DNA from: Pleurostoma richardsiae
Taxonomy: Eukaryota; Ascomycota; Sordariomycetes; Calosphaeriales; Pleurostomataceae
Direction: 5' to 3'
Assembly (NCBI GenBank): GCA_030052745.1
Contig: JANBVO010000037.1
Location: 310,001 to 374,000, forward strand
Length of the DNA: 64,000 nucleotides
Shown here: positions 44,718-54,445 of the stretch, one piece after another
Numbering within the stretch: position 1 is the first letter of the stretch
Layout of the letters: every line of letters begins with the position of its first letter
Made by a program: the position numbers and the translations under genes
The notes under the pieces: generated by a model
What the model was told of the DNA's origin: nothing
What the model saw: only the letters and a program-made list of their open reading frames with translations
Database searches by the model: none

Positions 44718-45108
44718 GAGATGTCCGAAATGAGAGCTAGAGGCAAGAATAACAGCAAGAGACATAGAGACTAAATGGTCGTTGTCTTCCTGCCGGACGT
44801 CCAATAGAACTATAGAAACACAGCTACGTAGGCTATCGGGACATTATCACCCTTGCAAGATGAGACCTGGACAATATCGGATCATTGGAACGTAATCGAA
44901 GATCAGTCATTTTCGCGAAGGAAAGGTATCGTGGAATATGGATATACAACTCCCTGGGAACATTCCCTCCCTCCTAGCACCAGAACGCCCATGCGCCTCC
45001 GACCTGGCCTTACCCTCCGGCCCTTCCTTGCCCTTCATGAACTGAGTCCCGCACTATGTACACACCTTTTCCGCCTTTTACAGGCCACGCGCCCATCCCG
45101 GCCAATTC
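44718..45108. other. Convergent 3' spacer
   Basis: There is no gene. The stretch lies between the convergent 5-oxoprolinase and DUF7053 genes. Confidence 0.55.
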
Positions 45109-46461
45109 CTACTGGGCATAACCATACCTTCCACCCTGCTGCGACGGCAGATGACCCCTCCCGCCGAGCTTTGCGTAGTCCGCGGGGTTATACGCATATG
45201 GACCGCCCTGCTGCTGCTGCTGCTGCTGCTGCGACGCCCTGGGGTCGAGCTTCTGGAGCGCCTCGGCGCGGTACTGGCTGCTGTGCTCTTCCGGCGTCTC
45301 CTTGTGCGTCGGCAACTCGGACGCGAAGCCCTGGTGGTCGAGCGCCGGCGAGTGGAACCCCGTGCTCGTGGTGTCGGACGCGACGGACGTCGGCCGCGAC
45401 GACTGCGAGAGCTGGCTCTGGCTCTGCTGCGACCACGACGCCGTGCTGTCGCGGTCGGAGGTGAAGGTCGGCGACGGTTGCGGCGGCGGCAGGCGCGGCG
45501 ATGACTGCGGCTGGTAGTAGAAGTCGCCCGGCATCTCGACGGGTATGCTGCTGAGGTTCTGCGGCTGCGGGGACGCCAGGCCAGAGAGCTCGGCGTGCTG
45601 AGGTTGCTGCTGCTGCTGCTGCTGTTGCGGAGGAGGGGCCTGGCCGTAGGGCGCCGAGAAGCGCGGGCTGTGGCGCTGCTGCTGCAGCTGGGTGGGCGTG
45701 CCGGGCTTGGCGTAGTACTGGTGAGACATGGGCCGCGGCACCTGGTAGGGGATATTGTTCGGCGGCAGTCCTGGCGAGCCCGGCTGCTGCTGCTGCTGGA
45801 AGACAGGTCGCGGAGACAGCTGGGGAGAGGCGAGCCCGGTGTTGGTGCGGTCGGCTGGATTGATAGTCTTGAGGCGGCCGTCCTCGATCATGGCGTGCAG
45901 GACGCCGGCGTCGAGCAGCTCGGCCTTCTTGATGATGCGCGAGACCATCTCCTTGCTGGCGGCCTTGAGCTGCGTCTTGACGAAGCCGACGACGGCGAGG
46001 TTGCACTTGATCTCGATGTCCTCGCGCAGGTACAAGCCGTCCGACGGCGCGCCCAGGGCGGCGAGCCCGATCTCGGGCTGCTCGGGCGGCTCGACGCCGG
46101 GCTGGTTGCCGGCGATGCGGTACTTGTTGCGCAGGTCGACGTTCATGGGCGCGTAGATGTGCGTCTGCAGGCCCCAGGGCATGTCGTGGAAGCAGCCGTT
46201 GAAGCTGATCTTGCCGGAGCCCATGCGGCCCAGCCCGGGGATGTACTGGATGCGCTCGGTGATCTCGTACCAGGTCGAGTAGAACTCGTCCGAGGCGGCA
46301 TCGCGCGGCGCCTTGATGGGCTTGTGCTCGAGCACCAGCGGGTTGAGGGTGATGACCTCGCTGTGGGAGTGCAGGATGTCGATGGCCAGCTGCCGGGGGA
46401 TGAAGCCCGGTATGGGCGTGATGATGGTGAAGACTTCTTTCTTGCGGAGCATGGTGCTCAT
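45109..46461 (-). CDS. DUF7053 family protein with polyglutamine tail
   Basis: The intronless frame gives 450 residues. Residues 1 to about 190 match the fungal DUF7053 domain in outline: KKEVFTIITPIPGFIPRQLA, then the strand-rich WYEITERIQYIPGLGRMGSGKISF and the GCFHDMPWGLQTHIYAP segment. The latter suggests a START/SRPBCC-like lipid-binding fold, though the biochemical role is unknown. Residues about 205-450 are disordered and rich in Gln, Pro and Ser, with uninterrupted Gln runs of 4-8 encoded by CAG/CTG-type repeats (for example at about 45214-45236 and 45604-45626). Such runs vary in length between strains. There is no signal peptide. The CAG-rich codons produce a 412-codon antisense frame that I regard as an artefact. 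A Met three residues downstream could serve equally as start. Confidence 0.82.
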   Translation of the reverse strand: MSTMLRKKEVFTIITPIPGFIPRQLAIDILHSHSEVITLNPLVLEHKPIKAPRDAASDEFYSTWYEITERIQYIPGLGRMGSGKISFNGCFHDMPWGLQTHIYAPMNVDLRNKYRIAGNQPGVEPPEQPEIGLAALGAPSDGLYLREDIEIKCNLAVVGFVKTQLKAASKEMVSRIIKKAELLDAGVLHAMIEDGRLKTINPADRTNTGLASPQLSPRPVFQQQQQPGSPGLPPNNIPYQVPRPMSHQYYAKPGTPTQLQQQRHSPRFSAPYGQAPPPQQQQQQQQPQHAELSGLASPQPQNLSSIPVEMPGDFYYQPQSSPRLPPPQPSPTFTSDRDSTASWSQQSQSQLSQSSRPTSVASDTTSTGFHSPALDHQGFASELPTHKETPEEHSSQYRAEALQKLDPRASQQQQQQQQGGPYAYNPADYAKLGGRGHLPSQQGGRYGYAQ

Positions 46462-48103
46462 TCTCTGTCTGATTCCTCTTTAATTATGTGTTGTTTTCCG
46501 CGCCGAGTGATTCAGGTATCGCGATTCTTGCGGTCGTCGGTGACTTGTTGGCCTTCCCTCTTCTCGTGTCTTCGCTTTCTCTCGACCTCAATCTCGACTT
46601 CGGTATTGCAGCAAGGTTTCGGTCGCTGGATGACGTCTTGTCTCTCGTGCTTCGCTTCGTCGTTGACTGCAGCCAGGAGGATTCGGAGAAAGTCAAAAAG
46701 TGTCTCGAAACCCGCCAAGCGCCCCTGCATTCGATTGCCCTTATCGCATAAAGAAGCGTTGGCGTTTTGGGGGCGGAGGAAGGCAGATGTTCCGGCCCAG
46801 GTCACGACAAAGGAATGCCGGCGGCCGCCATAATTAGCAATGCGGAAGGACGGAAGGACGAGGAGGCAAGGGCTGCAGGGCGCACGGGAGGAAGAGGGAG
46901 GATCAAAGAGGCAGAGCAAACAGCCAGCAAGCGACCACAGGAGGAGAGATGAGGGGGCACCAACCCGCCGCTTGGCCTTTTCAGCTGATGACGTGAGACG
47001 CCAACAGGGAGGAGGGCCAAGGCCAGGATGGCGCAGCACGATAACCGGCAGCACCAATCAGGGGTTGGACCGGGGGGGGACAAAGGTTGGGACAGATCCC
47101 TTGTCCGGACCGTCGGTACATTGCGGTTCCATCATCAATGCTGAGGATGTTTGCAGGGGCTCCGTGTGTCCCGCGCCGAGGCTTGCTGTCCCAGTTGCAG
47201 CCGTCAAAGACATCGCCAGGGGTAAGCAACCAAAGCTATCAGTCTCATGTGTCAAGTGCCCACTGGCGGACGGCGCCGGTAGCTCAGGGGCCCATTCAAG
47301 CCAAGATAATAAGGGACCTGTCTCCCCCGGGTCTCGAAGAGCTTCTTGACCTTTAGCTTCGGCTAAGTTGGCGGTCTACGCCGTACAGAGTAAAGACGTG
47401 CGGAATTCCAAATATGGCAGCTCTCTAAGCCCTATCGATGAGGGACTCCATGTGGGGAACACAGCACAAGCTTCTTTTCTTCTTTTCTCCTTCCGCAGAA
47501 CGGAACTTGGCTGCTATTCTCTTCTGTTCGAGCGAGGGTTGCAGCCCTCTGGACACACAGCCATCCGGTGTTGAGTAATAGGCGATGACAACTACATGGC
47601 TGCATCAGTCGTTTGCCCCTGGGAACGATCCGTTCCGAGTTACTGCCCTCTCTCTTCTCATTCCGCCGCCCTCCGAGCTGTCGTAAGCTGAGTAGCCCAA
47701 GCCTAGCAGCTCCTAGTCAGCAGCAGCACAGAGAGCAATGTCCGGATCGTCGAGAGGCCGATCTGCCAGCTCCACTTGTCTCGGCGCAGCTGTCATCATT
47801 CGCCGCGTGGCTTGTCGGCGCCATAGTCACGGAGAATGATCGATCCGGTGGCTTACGGTTCATTCCTGATAGCACTTGCTGCCGGGCCGGCTGCAGGACG
47901 GGACCGGCGATGATGAGCTCCGAACGGGTTCGCTTGCCTACGTAGGCTTGACGATGGATGCATTTGCTACGGCGGTATCATTACGAGCCTTCACCTTACG
48001 TACACCTCCCTCTAATCTGCTCTAATTTGTATCGTGTCCCTTGCCTTGTTGTAGCTGTTGCTCCTCCAGATGAGCCAGGTGATCCCGACCCTGAGACTTC
48101 TGC
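46462..48103. other. Spacer upstream of the DUF7053 gene
   Basis: I see no gene in 1.6 kb. The left 600 bases are CT-rich on the minus strand and probably form the DUF7053 promoter and leader. The remainder shows only short overlapping frames. Confidence 0.45.
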
Positions 48104-49024
48104 TTAGTCTTGGCCCACTGAGCTCTGCTTGCCCCTGTTTTTGTTTCTCTTGTTCCTATTATTCTTCTGAGGCTCAGCTGGGCGAGGCCCCGCGGGTGTC
48201 GTCTTGTCTTCCTGGCCAGCAGTTTGGTTGCGACGCGTCGCCGCGTTCCAGGATGCCAGGGGGTTATTACCGCGATCTCTATCGGTCGCACGGCTGCTAG
48301 CGGCGCTGATCCGAAAACTGGCAGAGCGGCGGTTCCAATTCCCAACTCTGGTCTTCCTTGTCATCGTTCCAGTGTCTTGCTTAGCCTTCTCCGATTTGTC
48401 GCCAATTTGAGCGCCGCGGGTCTCGCCGGGACGAGGGCCCTGAGCACTTGATCTAGCGCTATCTTTGTAACTTCCGCTCTCACTAGGCAAGTCATGGGGC
48501 TTCTCCGTCAGGGATGTAGTCGAACGGTTGGCATCCCAGGCTGAGGTGGACTTCTCCTTCTTTCTCAGGCTTGCGGGCCGATACTTCGCCTCGGGATTCG
48601 GCCTGCCTCGGAATGCCATCTTGACACTGACGTGGTCCTGAAAACCCCTGCACTCCAGCATCTCGATCACGGCGGCGAACTCATCGCTCGTGCCATTTTC
48701 AACCATCGTGCTTCCCTCGAGACCATGCCAGATGATGCGCGCGGCCATCTCACCCTCGTTCCAGCTGTCGACCTGGACGCGCTGAGCAATCTGCGAGGAC
48801 TGGATCCGCGCGACGCAGGCGGCGCGGACGTCATTCCTGAAGGCGGCGGGATCATTGGTCGAGAGACGCGCTGGGAAGACGATGGAGCGCTCAATGCCTG
48901 GGATAAGCTTGTCGTGAGTGGTGTCTCTGACGTCGACGCTGAGGTGGATGAGCAGGAGGATGTTGTTGTCCGAGGGGGAGCGAGGGTCGGTCGACGGTCT
49001 GATGGCCGAGGAGAAGATTCCCAT
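48104..49024 (-). CDS. Unknown protein with small alpha/beta domain and basic tail (member D of the local family)
   Basis: The frame from ATG 49024 gives 306 residues without introns; it is open a few codons further only through a GTG. I do not recognise a named family. Residues about 20-145 seem to form a compact domain: a strand NNILLLIHLSVDV, a helix AFRNDVRAACVARI, a strand ARIIWHGL, a helix DEFAAVIEMLECRG and a strand HVSVKMAFRG. That order and spacing resemble the proteins at 29016-29798 and 53545-54943. Residues 146-306 are highly basic, low-complexity and probably disordered, ending in an Asn/Lys/Arg-rich stretch (NNRNKRNKNRGK), which suggests nucleic-acid contact or a nuclear site. 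There is no signal peptide. Confidence 0.65.
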   Translation of the reverse strand: MGIFSSAIRPSTDPRSPSDNNILLLIHLSVDVRDTTHDKLIPGIERSIVFPARLSTNDPAAFRNDVRAACVARIQSSQIAQRVQVDSWNEGEMAARIIWHGLEGSTMVENGTSDEFAAVIEMLECRGFQDHVSVKMAFRGRPNPEAKYRPASLRKKEKSTSAWDANRSTTSLTEKPHDLPSESGSYKDSARSSAQGPRPGETRGAQIGDKSEKAKQDTGTMTRKTRVGNWNRRSASFRISAASSRATDRDRGNNPLASWNAATRRNQTAGQEDKTTPAGPRPAEPQKNNRNKRNKNRGKQSSVGQD

Positions 49025-49835
49025 CTTGCCTGTCCGTGTCACAATGTGCTAATGAATGATTCAGATTCAAAAAGTCGTCGAATATAGCCCAGGTTGGTGC
49101 TCTGAGTGGTAGTGTTGTAGAAGCTCCACCTGGAGAACGGCCACATTAGCTATGCTCTCACAGCAGAGCTCCGGTTACGGTGAAAAGGATGGATATTCAC
49201 AAACCTCTATGGGAGCCTTTATCTCGAGGCGGAAACCGAGGAGCCGCAAAGGCTGCGTGAGGATGAGAGATGAAAGACCCTAGGCGTAACGGTCGCCGGC
49301 CTCGTTTGTAGCGATCGAACGGCCGGGTTTTCCTTCCTGCCCCAGAAAGCGGCGCGAAGAGAGAAAGAAGAAGGCTTAAAGGCGACGCGTCTCAGGTCAG
49401 GTTGCTTTGATTGCTGCAGCAAGCACATCTACAAGTGCAAACTAAGCACAGGCCGCGATGCCGAGAGTTGCCTCCTTCCTCATCCTCCGTGACGGGGATG
49501 GCATCAGGGCCAATCAGGCGCATCTGTGCTGAAGCTATTGAGGTATTGAAAGAACGTTACGAAGCTGTCATCAAGTATGTCCTCGTCTCTTACGATTCGG
49601 TGCCCGAGGCGCACCAACGGGCTTCTACGGCATAAAGTTACGATACAAGGGCCTATTGGACTTCAATGTCTTCGCTGTTGGGTTCACAATGGCAAGTGAA
49701 ATAGGGACGGCGTGTTCAGGTTAATTTTCTCAATTTTCTACCGATTATTTCTGTTCTGGTCGGGGTGGTCTTCTGTTTGCTCAAGCACTGCGGGACCAGC
49801 CCTGGTGCGAGCTAGACCTACCTACTTCAGGTCGA
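49025..49835. other. Spacer between unknown gene and 2EXR gene
   Basis: No gene is supported. The left part is the promoter of the unknown gene and the right part is the 3' side of the 2EXR gene. Confidence 0.5.
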
Positions 49836-50969
49836 TCAAGTCATGCCAAAGCCGCCGCCACGACGATGTCCTCGCCGCTGTGTTCGAGGGGGCAACTGTA
49901 CCCGCCGACCAACCAGCTTGACGTCAAGCCGACGATAGTCATCGGGGATATTCATCCAAAAGCCCGGAGCGTCCAGGTGGAACACGGGTAGGATGGGCAT
50001 GAGAACGATGCCCAAGGCACCAGTGCCGTGCGTGATCGCCGACTGCTGTCCAGCGGCCCATTTGCTCGCGTCTAGCAGACTGATGTGCCGCCGCGAGTAG
50101 TAATGGTACCACTGGATGCTCTCTGGGCTCGCGATCCACTTCGTCTCGTCGCCCATCACGAGCTCCACGTACTCAACGCCGTTGCCGTAGAAGCGCTCTG
50201 CCCATGGCGACGGGGTCGCGCCCTCTTGCATGACGATGGTCTCGTCGACGACGTACACAGCCTCGAGGCTCGGGAAGTGGCAGGGCAGGAAGAGCGTCTC
50301 GTAGAGGTACCGGCAGTACACCTTCACCATCTCGATGTGCCAGTCCTGCGGGCCGAGGGCATGGAAGCGCTGCAGATGCTGTGCCTCGACGTGCACCCCC
50401 AACTTCCGCACGCGCCGCAGCTGCGGGAAGATGCTCGACAGGACGAGCAGGTCCAACGGCTGCCGCATGACCTGAGGGTTCAGGGAGTGCGGGAACGATC
50501 CCCAAAACGGGGGGTCCGCGCCCCGGTACGTCACGATGCGGTCGAAGGGGGGGAAGTCCAGCTGCATTACCACCAGATCGTCAGCAGGGTCGATCACGAC
50601 GGGGGGAGCGGGGAGGCTGGGATGGCCGATTCGCAAGCCTATCAGGTGGCCAGTACGGAAGCGGGCGAGGAGAAGACCGTCGAGATACTCACGTGCGGCA
50701 CGGCAGGTGTTTCGGATGCGAGGAACTCGGGAGTACGCGGACACGTTGCTCATCGAGGACCAGCCTCGCTGCTGGCCGTTGATCACCGGGCTGGTGATCA
50801 GCCAGGCACCGCGGGGCCCCGGGTTAAGCACGTGGCGAGGGTTGTGGGCACCGGGTGCGTTGATCGTGAGACAGATGAAGTGGATTCCAGGCTGCGAAAG
50901 CTCGTGAGTCCAGATGTTATTCTGAATCTCCCGTGGGAGATTTCCGAAGGGGTGAGCTCTGTCAGCCAT
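49836..50969 (-). CDS. 2EXR domain protein
   Basis: The intronless frame gives 377 residues from MADRAHPFGNLPREIQ; a Met nine codons earlier is possible. The N-terminus FGNLPREIQNNIWTHEL and the following RNTCRAAREYL segment are the signature of the fungal 2EXR family. This is an F-box-like leader in front of a variable region, greatly expanded in Pezizomycotina. The middle (PLDLLVLSSIFPQLRRVRKLGVHVEAQHL) fits the second conserved block, and VYVVDETI follows. The C-terminus ends in a short Arg/Gly-rich tail (RRGHRRGGG). The function of 2EXR proteins is unknown; protein-protein interaction or a role in ubiquitin ligase complexes has been guessed from the F-box likeness. There is no signal peptide or membrane segment. 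Confidence 0.82.
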   Translation of the reverse strand: MADRAHPFGNLPREIQNNIWTHELSQPGIHFICLTINAPGAHNPRHVLNPGPRGAWLITSPVINGQQRGWSSMSNVSAYSRVPRIRNTCRAAREYLDGLLLARFRTGHLIGLRIGHPSLPAPPVVIDPADDLVVMQLDFPPFDRIVTYRGADPPFWGSFPHSLNPQVMRQPLDLLVLSSIFPQLRRVRKLGVHVEAQHLQRFHALGPQDWHIEMVKVYCRYLYETLFLPCHFPSLEAVYVVDETIVMQEGATPSPWAERFYGNGVEYVELVMGDETKWIASPESIQWYHYYSRRHISLLDASKWAAGQQSAITHGTGALGIVLMPILPVFHLDAPGFWMNIPDDYRRLDVKLVGRRVQLPPRTQRRGHRRGGGFGMT

Positions 50970-51454
50970 GGTTGCAGTCAGTCCTGTGAGAGGCACTCCC
51001 GATCGACGACGGCACTATTTATGGCCAGTCACTCACTTGAACAATATCTGAACATTGTACAGTCAAAATGAACAGGAGTTGAAAATTGGATGGTTGTTGC
51101 GTGAACAGTGATGCGTAAGTCTAAACAAGGAACGCCCATGGCGGTATACGCCTCACAAAGCCAAATCACGGCGCTATGTGGAGTGTATCACGCACAGCGT
51201 GCACTCCAATGATCACAACTTCTGGGCCATAAGCCTCTATCTCTCAGTCTTCTGCGCTTACCGTTGACGATAGTCCTGGTACCTTGCCAAGCCTTCTTAA
51301 AATCAATCCAGACAATACACGTTGGAATGCGACCTGCGATGTGTCTGGAAGCAGGGAAACTTGCCGGACCGGAGTGCGTGGCGCTATTTGGTCCGTGGGA
51401 CTCCGCCCGGGGACTCCGGCATCCGTAAATTTAAAGGTTCAGTGTGAAACCGGA

Positions 51455-51658
51455 CTGGGACTAGATTTACTGGGACTAGATTTACTGGGACTAGATTTAC
51501 TGGGACTAGATTTACTGGGACTAGATTTACTGGGACTAGATTTACTGGNNNNNNNNNNNNNNNNNNNNNNNNNNNNNNNNNNNNNNNNNNNNNNNNNNNN
51601 NNNNNNNNNNNNNNNNNNNNNNNNNNNNNNNNNNNNNNNNNNNNCTGGGACTAGATTT
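51455..51658 (+). repeat. 15-bp minisatellite CTGGGACTAGATTTA, interrupted by assembly gap
   Basis: Six perfect copies of CTGGGACTAGATTTA run from 51455, followed by a partial copy up to 51548. After the N run one more copy resumes at 51645 and breaks off after CTGGGACTAGATTT. The unit length is a multiple of three, so one frame reads LGLDL repeatedly, but nothing supports translation. The true copy number is unknown. Confidence 0.95.
51549..51644. other. Assembly gap (96 N)
   Basis: These bases are all N. The gap lies inside the minisatellite and its length does not restore the 15-bp register, so the size is probably arbitrary. Confidence 0.98.
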
Positions 51659-51851
51659 CATATGAGAGCAGTTTCTTCCTACTTGACGCTGCAGTCTATC
51701 TCGAATATGAGACCTGTATTTAGACATCTGGAGATCCTTGACACGGCAACTTGAGCTTGATAGGAGACCTTTTTCGTCGTTACAAGCGTATGTGATTGGG
51801 ATACAGCAGCAGATTCCACCTCCCCTTACCATATCTAAGCCGCACTCAAGC

Positions 51852-53129
51852 ATGGTAATCGTCGCGGTGGCTGGCGGACTTGGGGATGTGGGCCGCACAA
51901 TCGTAGAGGAGATAGTGCGGAGGAAGGACCATAAGATCTATGTCATTAGCAGAAAGGCAAGCCAATACCAGTGTTCCTCGTTATCCCAATCGTTAAGACA
52001 ATGTCGACTACTATCACTATAGTTTGAAAACTCACAATATACGATAGAACAAGCCCGGGATTCCTCCTAGGGAGGTGCCAGAGAATTTTCCGCTGGTCCT
52101 GGGGGTCGACTATGCTGTGCCGTCTGAGGTACGACGTGTCCTGCGGGAATATGATATTAACACTGTCATCTCGGCCATGAACCTCCACTGGCCGGGAGCG
52201 GCGGAGTCTCAGATCAACCTCATCCGTGCAGCAGCTGAATCCGGCGTTGTGAGGAGATTCATCCCGAGCGAGTTCAACATTGACTACAGTTGCTCCGAGG
52301 AGTAAGTTGAGTTCTTCATCAGGGCACCAAGTTCAAGGCCGTCGCAGTACCATTAGCTTGGAATGAAACATCGGGATTGGAACCAACTGTTAACCATTTG
52401 CAGACGCATGCCATACCCTCCGCGCAAATCATTCCTACAGGCGGAGGAGGAACTGCGCCTTCATCCGCAACTGACATATACACTCATCAGAAACGGTTAT
52501 TTCATGGACTATCTGGGACTTCCATTCACGGAGACAAATCTCCATCCACTGTACTGTGTCCTGGATCTCCAAGTCGGTAAAGCGGTTCTTCCCGGTGATG
52601 GGAACCAGCATGTGGTGTTTACGCACACGCGACAGGTAGCCAGCTGTGTCAATGAGCTACTGAAACTGCCTGGCGATGATTGGCCCAGGGAGTCCGCCAT
52701 CATCGGCGAAAGAATCACAACGAAGCAGCTTGTGGAAGTGGCAGAGAGCATTACAGGTGCGTTGTGGGAGACCAATTTGCCACTCATCCTACCTTGCAGA
52801 GACTCACAAGCAAACTGCCCGTAGGTCGGATATTCGAAACTAGCTACGACGACATAGCGGCGCTCAGACAGGGCTGCACTACTGAACTGCCCTCCAATAA
52901 GGCGTGTTACGCCTACTTTCCACGCGGAAGGGAAGATCTAGAGACTGTTATTTGCACAATGATGGTTGGCATGGCCTCCGGCGTCTTTGACATCCAAGGA
53001 ACGAATCTTGAGAGCTTGTTGCCGAGTCTTAAGCCAATTTTACTTGAACCATTTCTTCGCCAGTGCTGGAGCAAGGCCCAGGGAAGTGCGCTAAGCAGGA
53101 CCTTGAACGAGGTGAAGCTACCAATGTAA
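51852..53129 (+). CDS. NmrA-like / isoflavone reductase-type NAD(P)-binding protein
   Basis: Four exons (51852-51956, 52048-52301, 52404-52756, 52825-53129) give 338 residues. The N-terminal Rossmann fold starts MVIVAVAGGLGDVGRTIVEEI, with GGLGDVG as the dinucleotide loop. AAESGVVRRFIPSEFNID and the TRQVASCVNELL region are typical of the NmrA/isoflavone-reductase group of atypical short-chain reductases. Members either reduce small aromatic or quinone-like substrates with NADPH or act as redox sensors of transcription factors; the sequence does not decide. The first intron has a GC donor (AAAG|gcaagc), which is needed to join VISRK to NKPG in phase. The third intron ends at 52824 and yields ESITGRIFETSYDD, a standard pattern. 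The minisatellite lies about 200 bp upstream. Confidence 0.88.
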
Positions 53130-53544
53130 CTACTGCCTTCACGACTGTAGGCTCTTGACTACAGATAATAAACTCGAAAGGAATAACATCACGTATTTCG
53201 GGCTCATTAGCAGAAACTCTTGTACTGACTTAACGAGAGATGCCTTCTCCGGGAATGGCACATTAGCTTGGATGCCTTGACGACTACTAAAACGGTCCCA
53301 GCCTTTTGACTCATTGAGTCGAGAGTTAGAATCGACAGAGAAGAAAGGATGACATGCCCGCTTCCACCAGAGCCGCGGGGAACTTTCTAATAGAAAACGC
53401 AGGATGGAGGGATTACAAAGATGTGGTAATCCCTTCTCAATATGTTAAATAGTCGAGGAGTCTCTCCAGTCCTACCTCACGCAACAGGTCGTTCTCAGGA
53501 AACCCTTGGCCGTGGTTTTGCATCCTAAATTGGGAACTTCAATC
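53130..53544. other. Spacer after the NmrA-like gene
   Basis: No gene is seen. It holds the 3' end of the NmrA-like transcript and the upstream part of the next small gene. Confidence 0.5.
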
Positions 53545-54054
53545 ATGGAGCAACCAGAAATCATTTATCATCCGAGACAGGCAATTTACACGGTTCATCT
53601 TCATCACGTGGTGGTTGGAGACCAAGACTGCAGTTGCAGGATTACAGTCCAGTCGACCATCCCCTATACCTCTACTGCGAATATCCTAAACCACATAGTC
53701 GGCCTAGCGCATGCCTAGACCTCCAGATACCATGGCTTACCATTTGAGAGCTTTCGGATTATCCCTCTTAGAGCCGTGATCTTGTCCAGTCCGGCATATG
53801 CCGCCCGAGCTTTGGATCTTGAGGAGTCTACCAATGATCAGCTTCTGGCCGGGGTGATCGAGTCCTGGATTCAGCTACGATGCTTTGTACCGCTCTGGAT
53901 TGACTTCCATGTTCACTTTCATTGCCCGAGACTAGACTCGGTAGCATTTGTGAGATGGGCCTCCGCATTCGTCCACCAGTGTTTGCGGCTGATGGCTCGG
54001 CGAGAACAAAACGACGTGCCGGAACACCTTCCACACAATAGAGAAGATTGTTGA
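53545..54054 (+). pseudogene. Small unknown gene with an in-frame stop (member A of the local family)
   Basis: From ATG 53545 the frame runs 57 codons to a TAG at 53716-53718, then continues in the same frame to a stop at 54052-54054, 169 codons in all besides the final stop. Both halves align with the 165-residue protein encoded just downstream at 54446-54943. The first half (YTVHLHHVVVGDQDCSCRIT) matches FRILFRHRVFPNEICQCKAT. The second (LLAGVIESWIQLRCFVPLWIDFHVHF) matches AFDEAVEFWWKLRGLPVPVFVEFRIEM. No GT-AG intron of usable size removes the stop. It is therefore a tandem paralogue broken by one nonsense codon, or a strain-specific or sequencing change. I recognise no named family. Confidence 0.6.
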
Positions 54055-54445
54055 AGGACGGTGGCGGTCTCCCGTCATTGCAGGCGAATAACATCTAGTC
54101 TGGTACCTTGAGACTCTTTGATGGGACGCAAACAACAACCGGCCCAGCTACAGCTACCTTGCTTGTCAAAGGCCGTGTTGCTCGAAACAGCCACCATAAG
54201 CGACCACTGATCACGACTGTTCACCGAACAACACAAAACCATTGTTACTGTAGGCTTTCACACCTCTTTACTAAACGCTTTCCTCGACAAAATCGCGGAC
54301 TGAATCTTGCTGGGACTACAGACACTAGACTCTTCCATACCCTTGACTGCCTTTCAACAAAACATCTCAGGTTTGCAACCCGTCACACAGTCTTTTTTAA
54401 ACTAGACTAACGGCTCTCTTCTTTGGTTAGCGTCTATCCGCCAGC
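54055..54445. other. Spacer between the two tandem small unknown genes
   Basis: No gene is supported. A 100-codon plus frame inside has a Thr/Asn-rich composition and no counterpart in the paralogue. It probably holds the promoter and leader of the downstream gene. Confidence 0.5.

Larger units (their letters stand above)
50970..51851. other. Spacer with minisatellite and assembly gap, upstream of the NmrA-like gene
   Basis: No gene is seen. This region joins the promoter of the 2EXR gene (minus) and that of the NmrA-like gene (plus). It carries a 15-bp tandem repeat interrupted by a run of N. Confidence 0.5.

Noticed and set aside
45595-46833. 412-codon plus-strand frame antisense to the DUF7053 gene
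   Set aside because: It is the shadow of CAG-rich, GC-rich codons: Leu runs opposite Gln runs, no family likeness, and the minus strand has a clear domain.
50085-51071. 328-codon plus-strand frame antisense to the 2EXR gene
   Set aside because: It has no recognisable domain, and the opposite strand carries the 2EXR signature.
51455-51658. CRISPR-like array
   Set aside because: The units are direct head-to-tail 15-mers without spacers, in a eukaryote. It is a minisatellite.
51284-51754. Open frame reading LGLDL repeats through the minisatellite
   Set aside because: The frame exists only because the repeat unit is 15 bp and lacks stops. It crosses an N gap and has no coding logic outside it.
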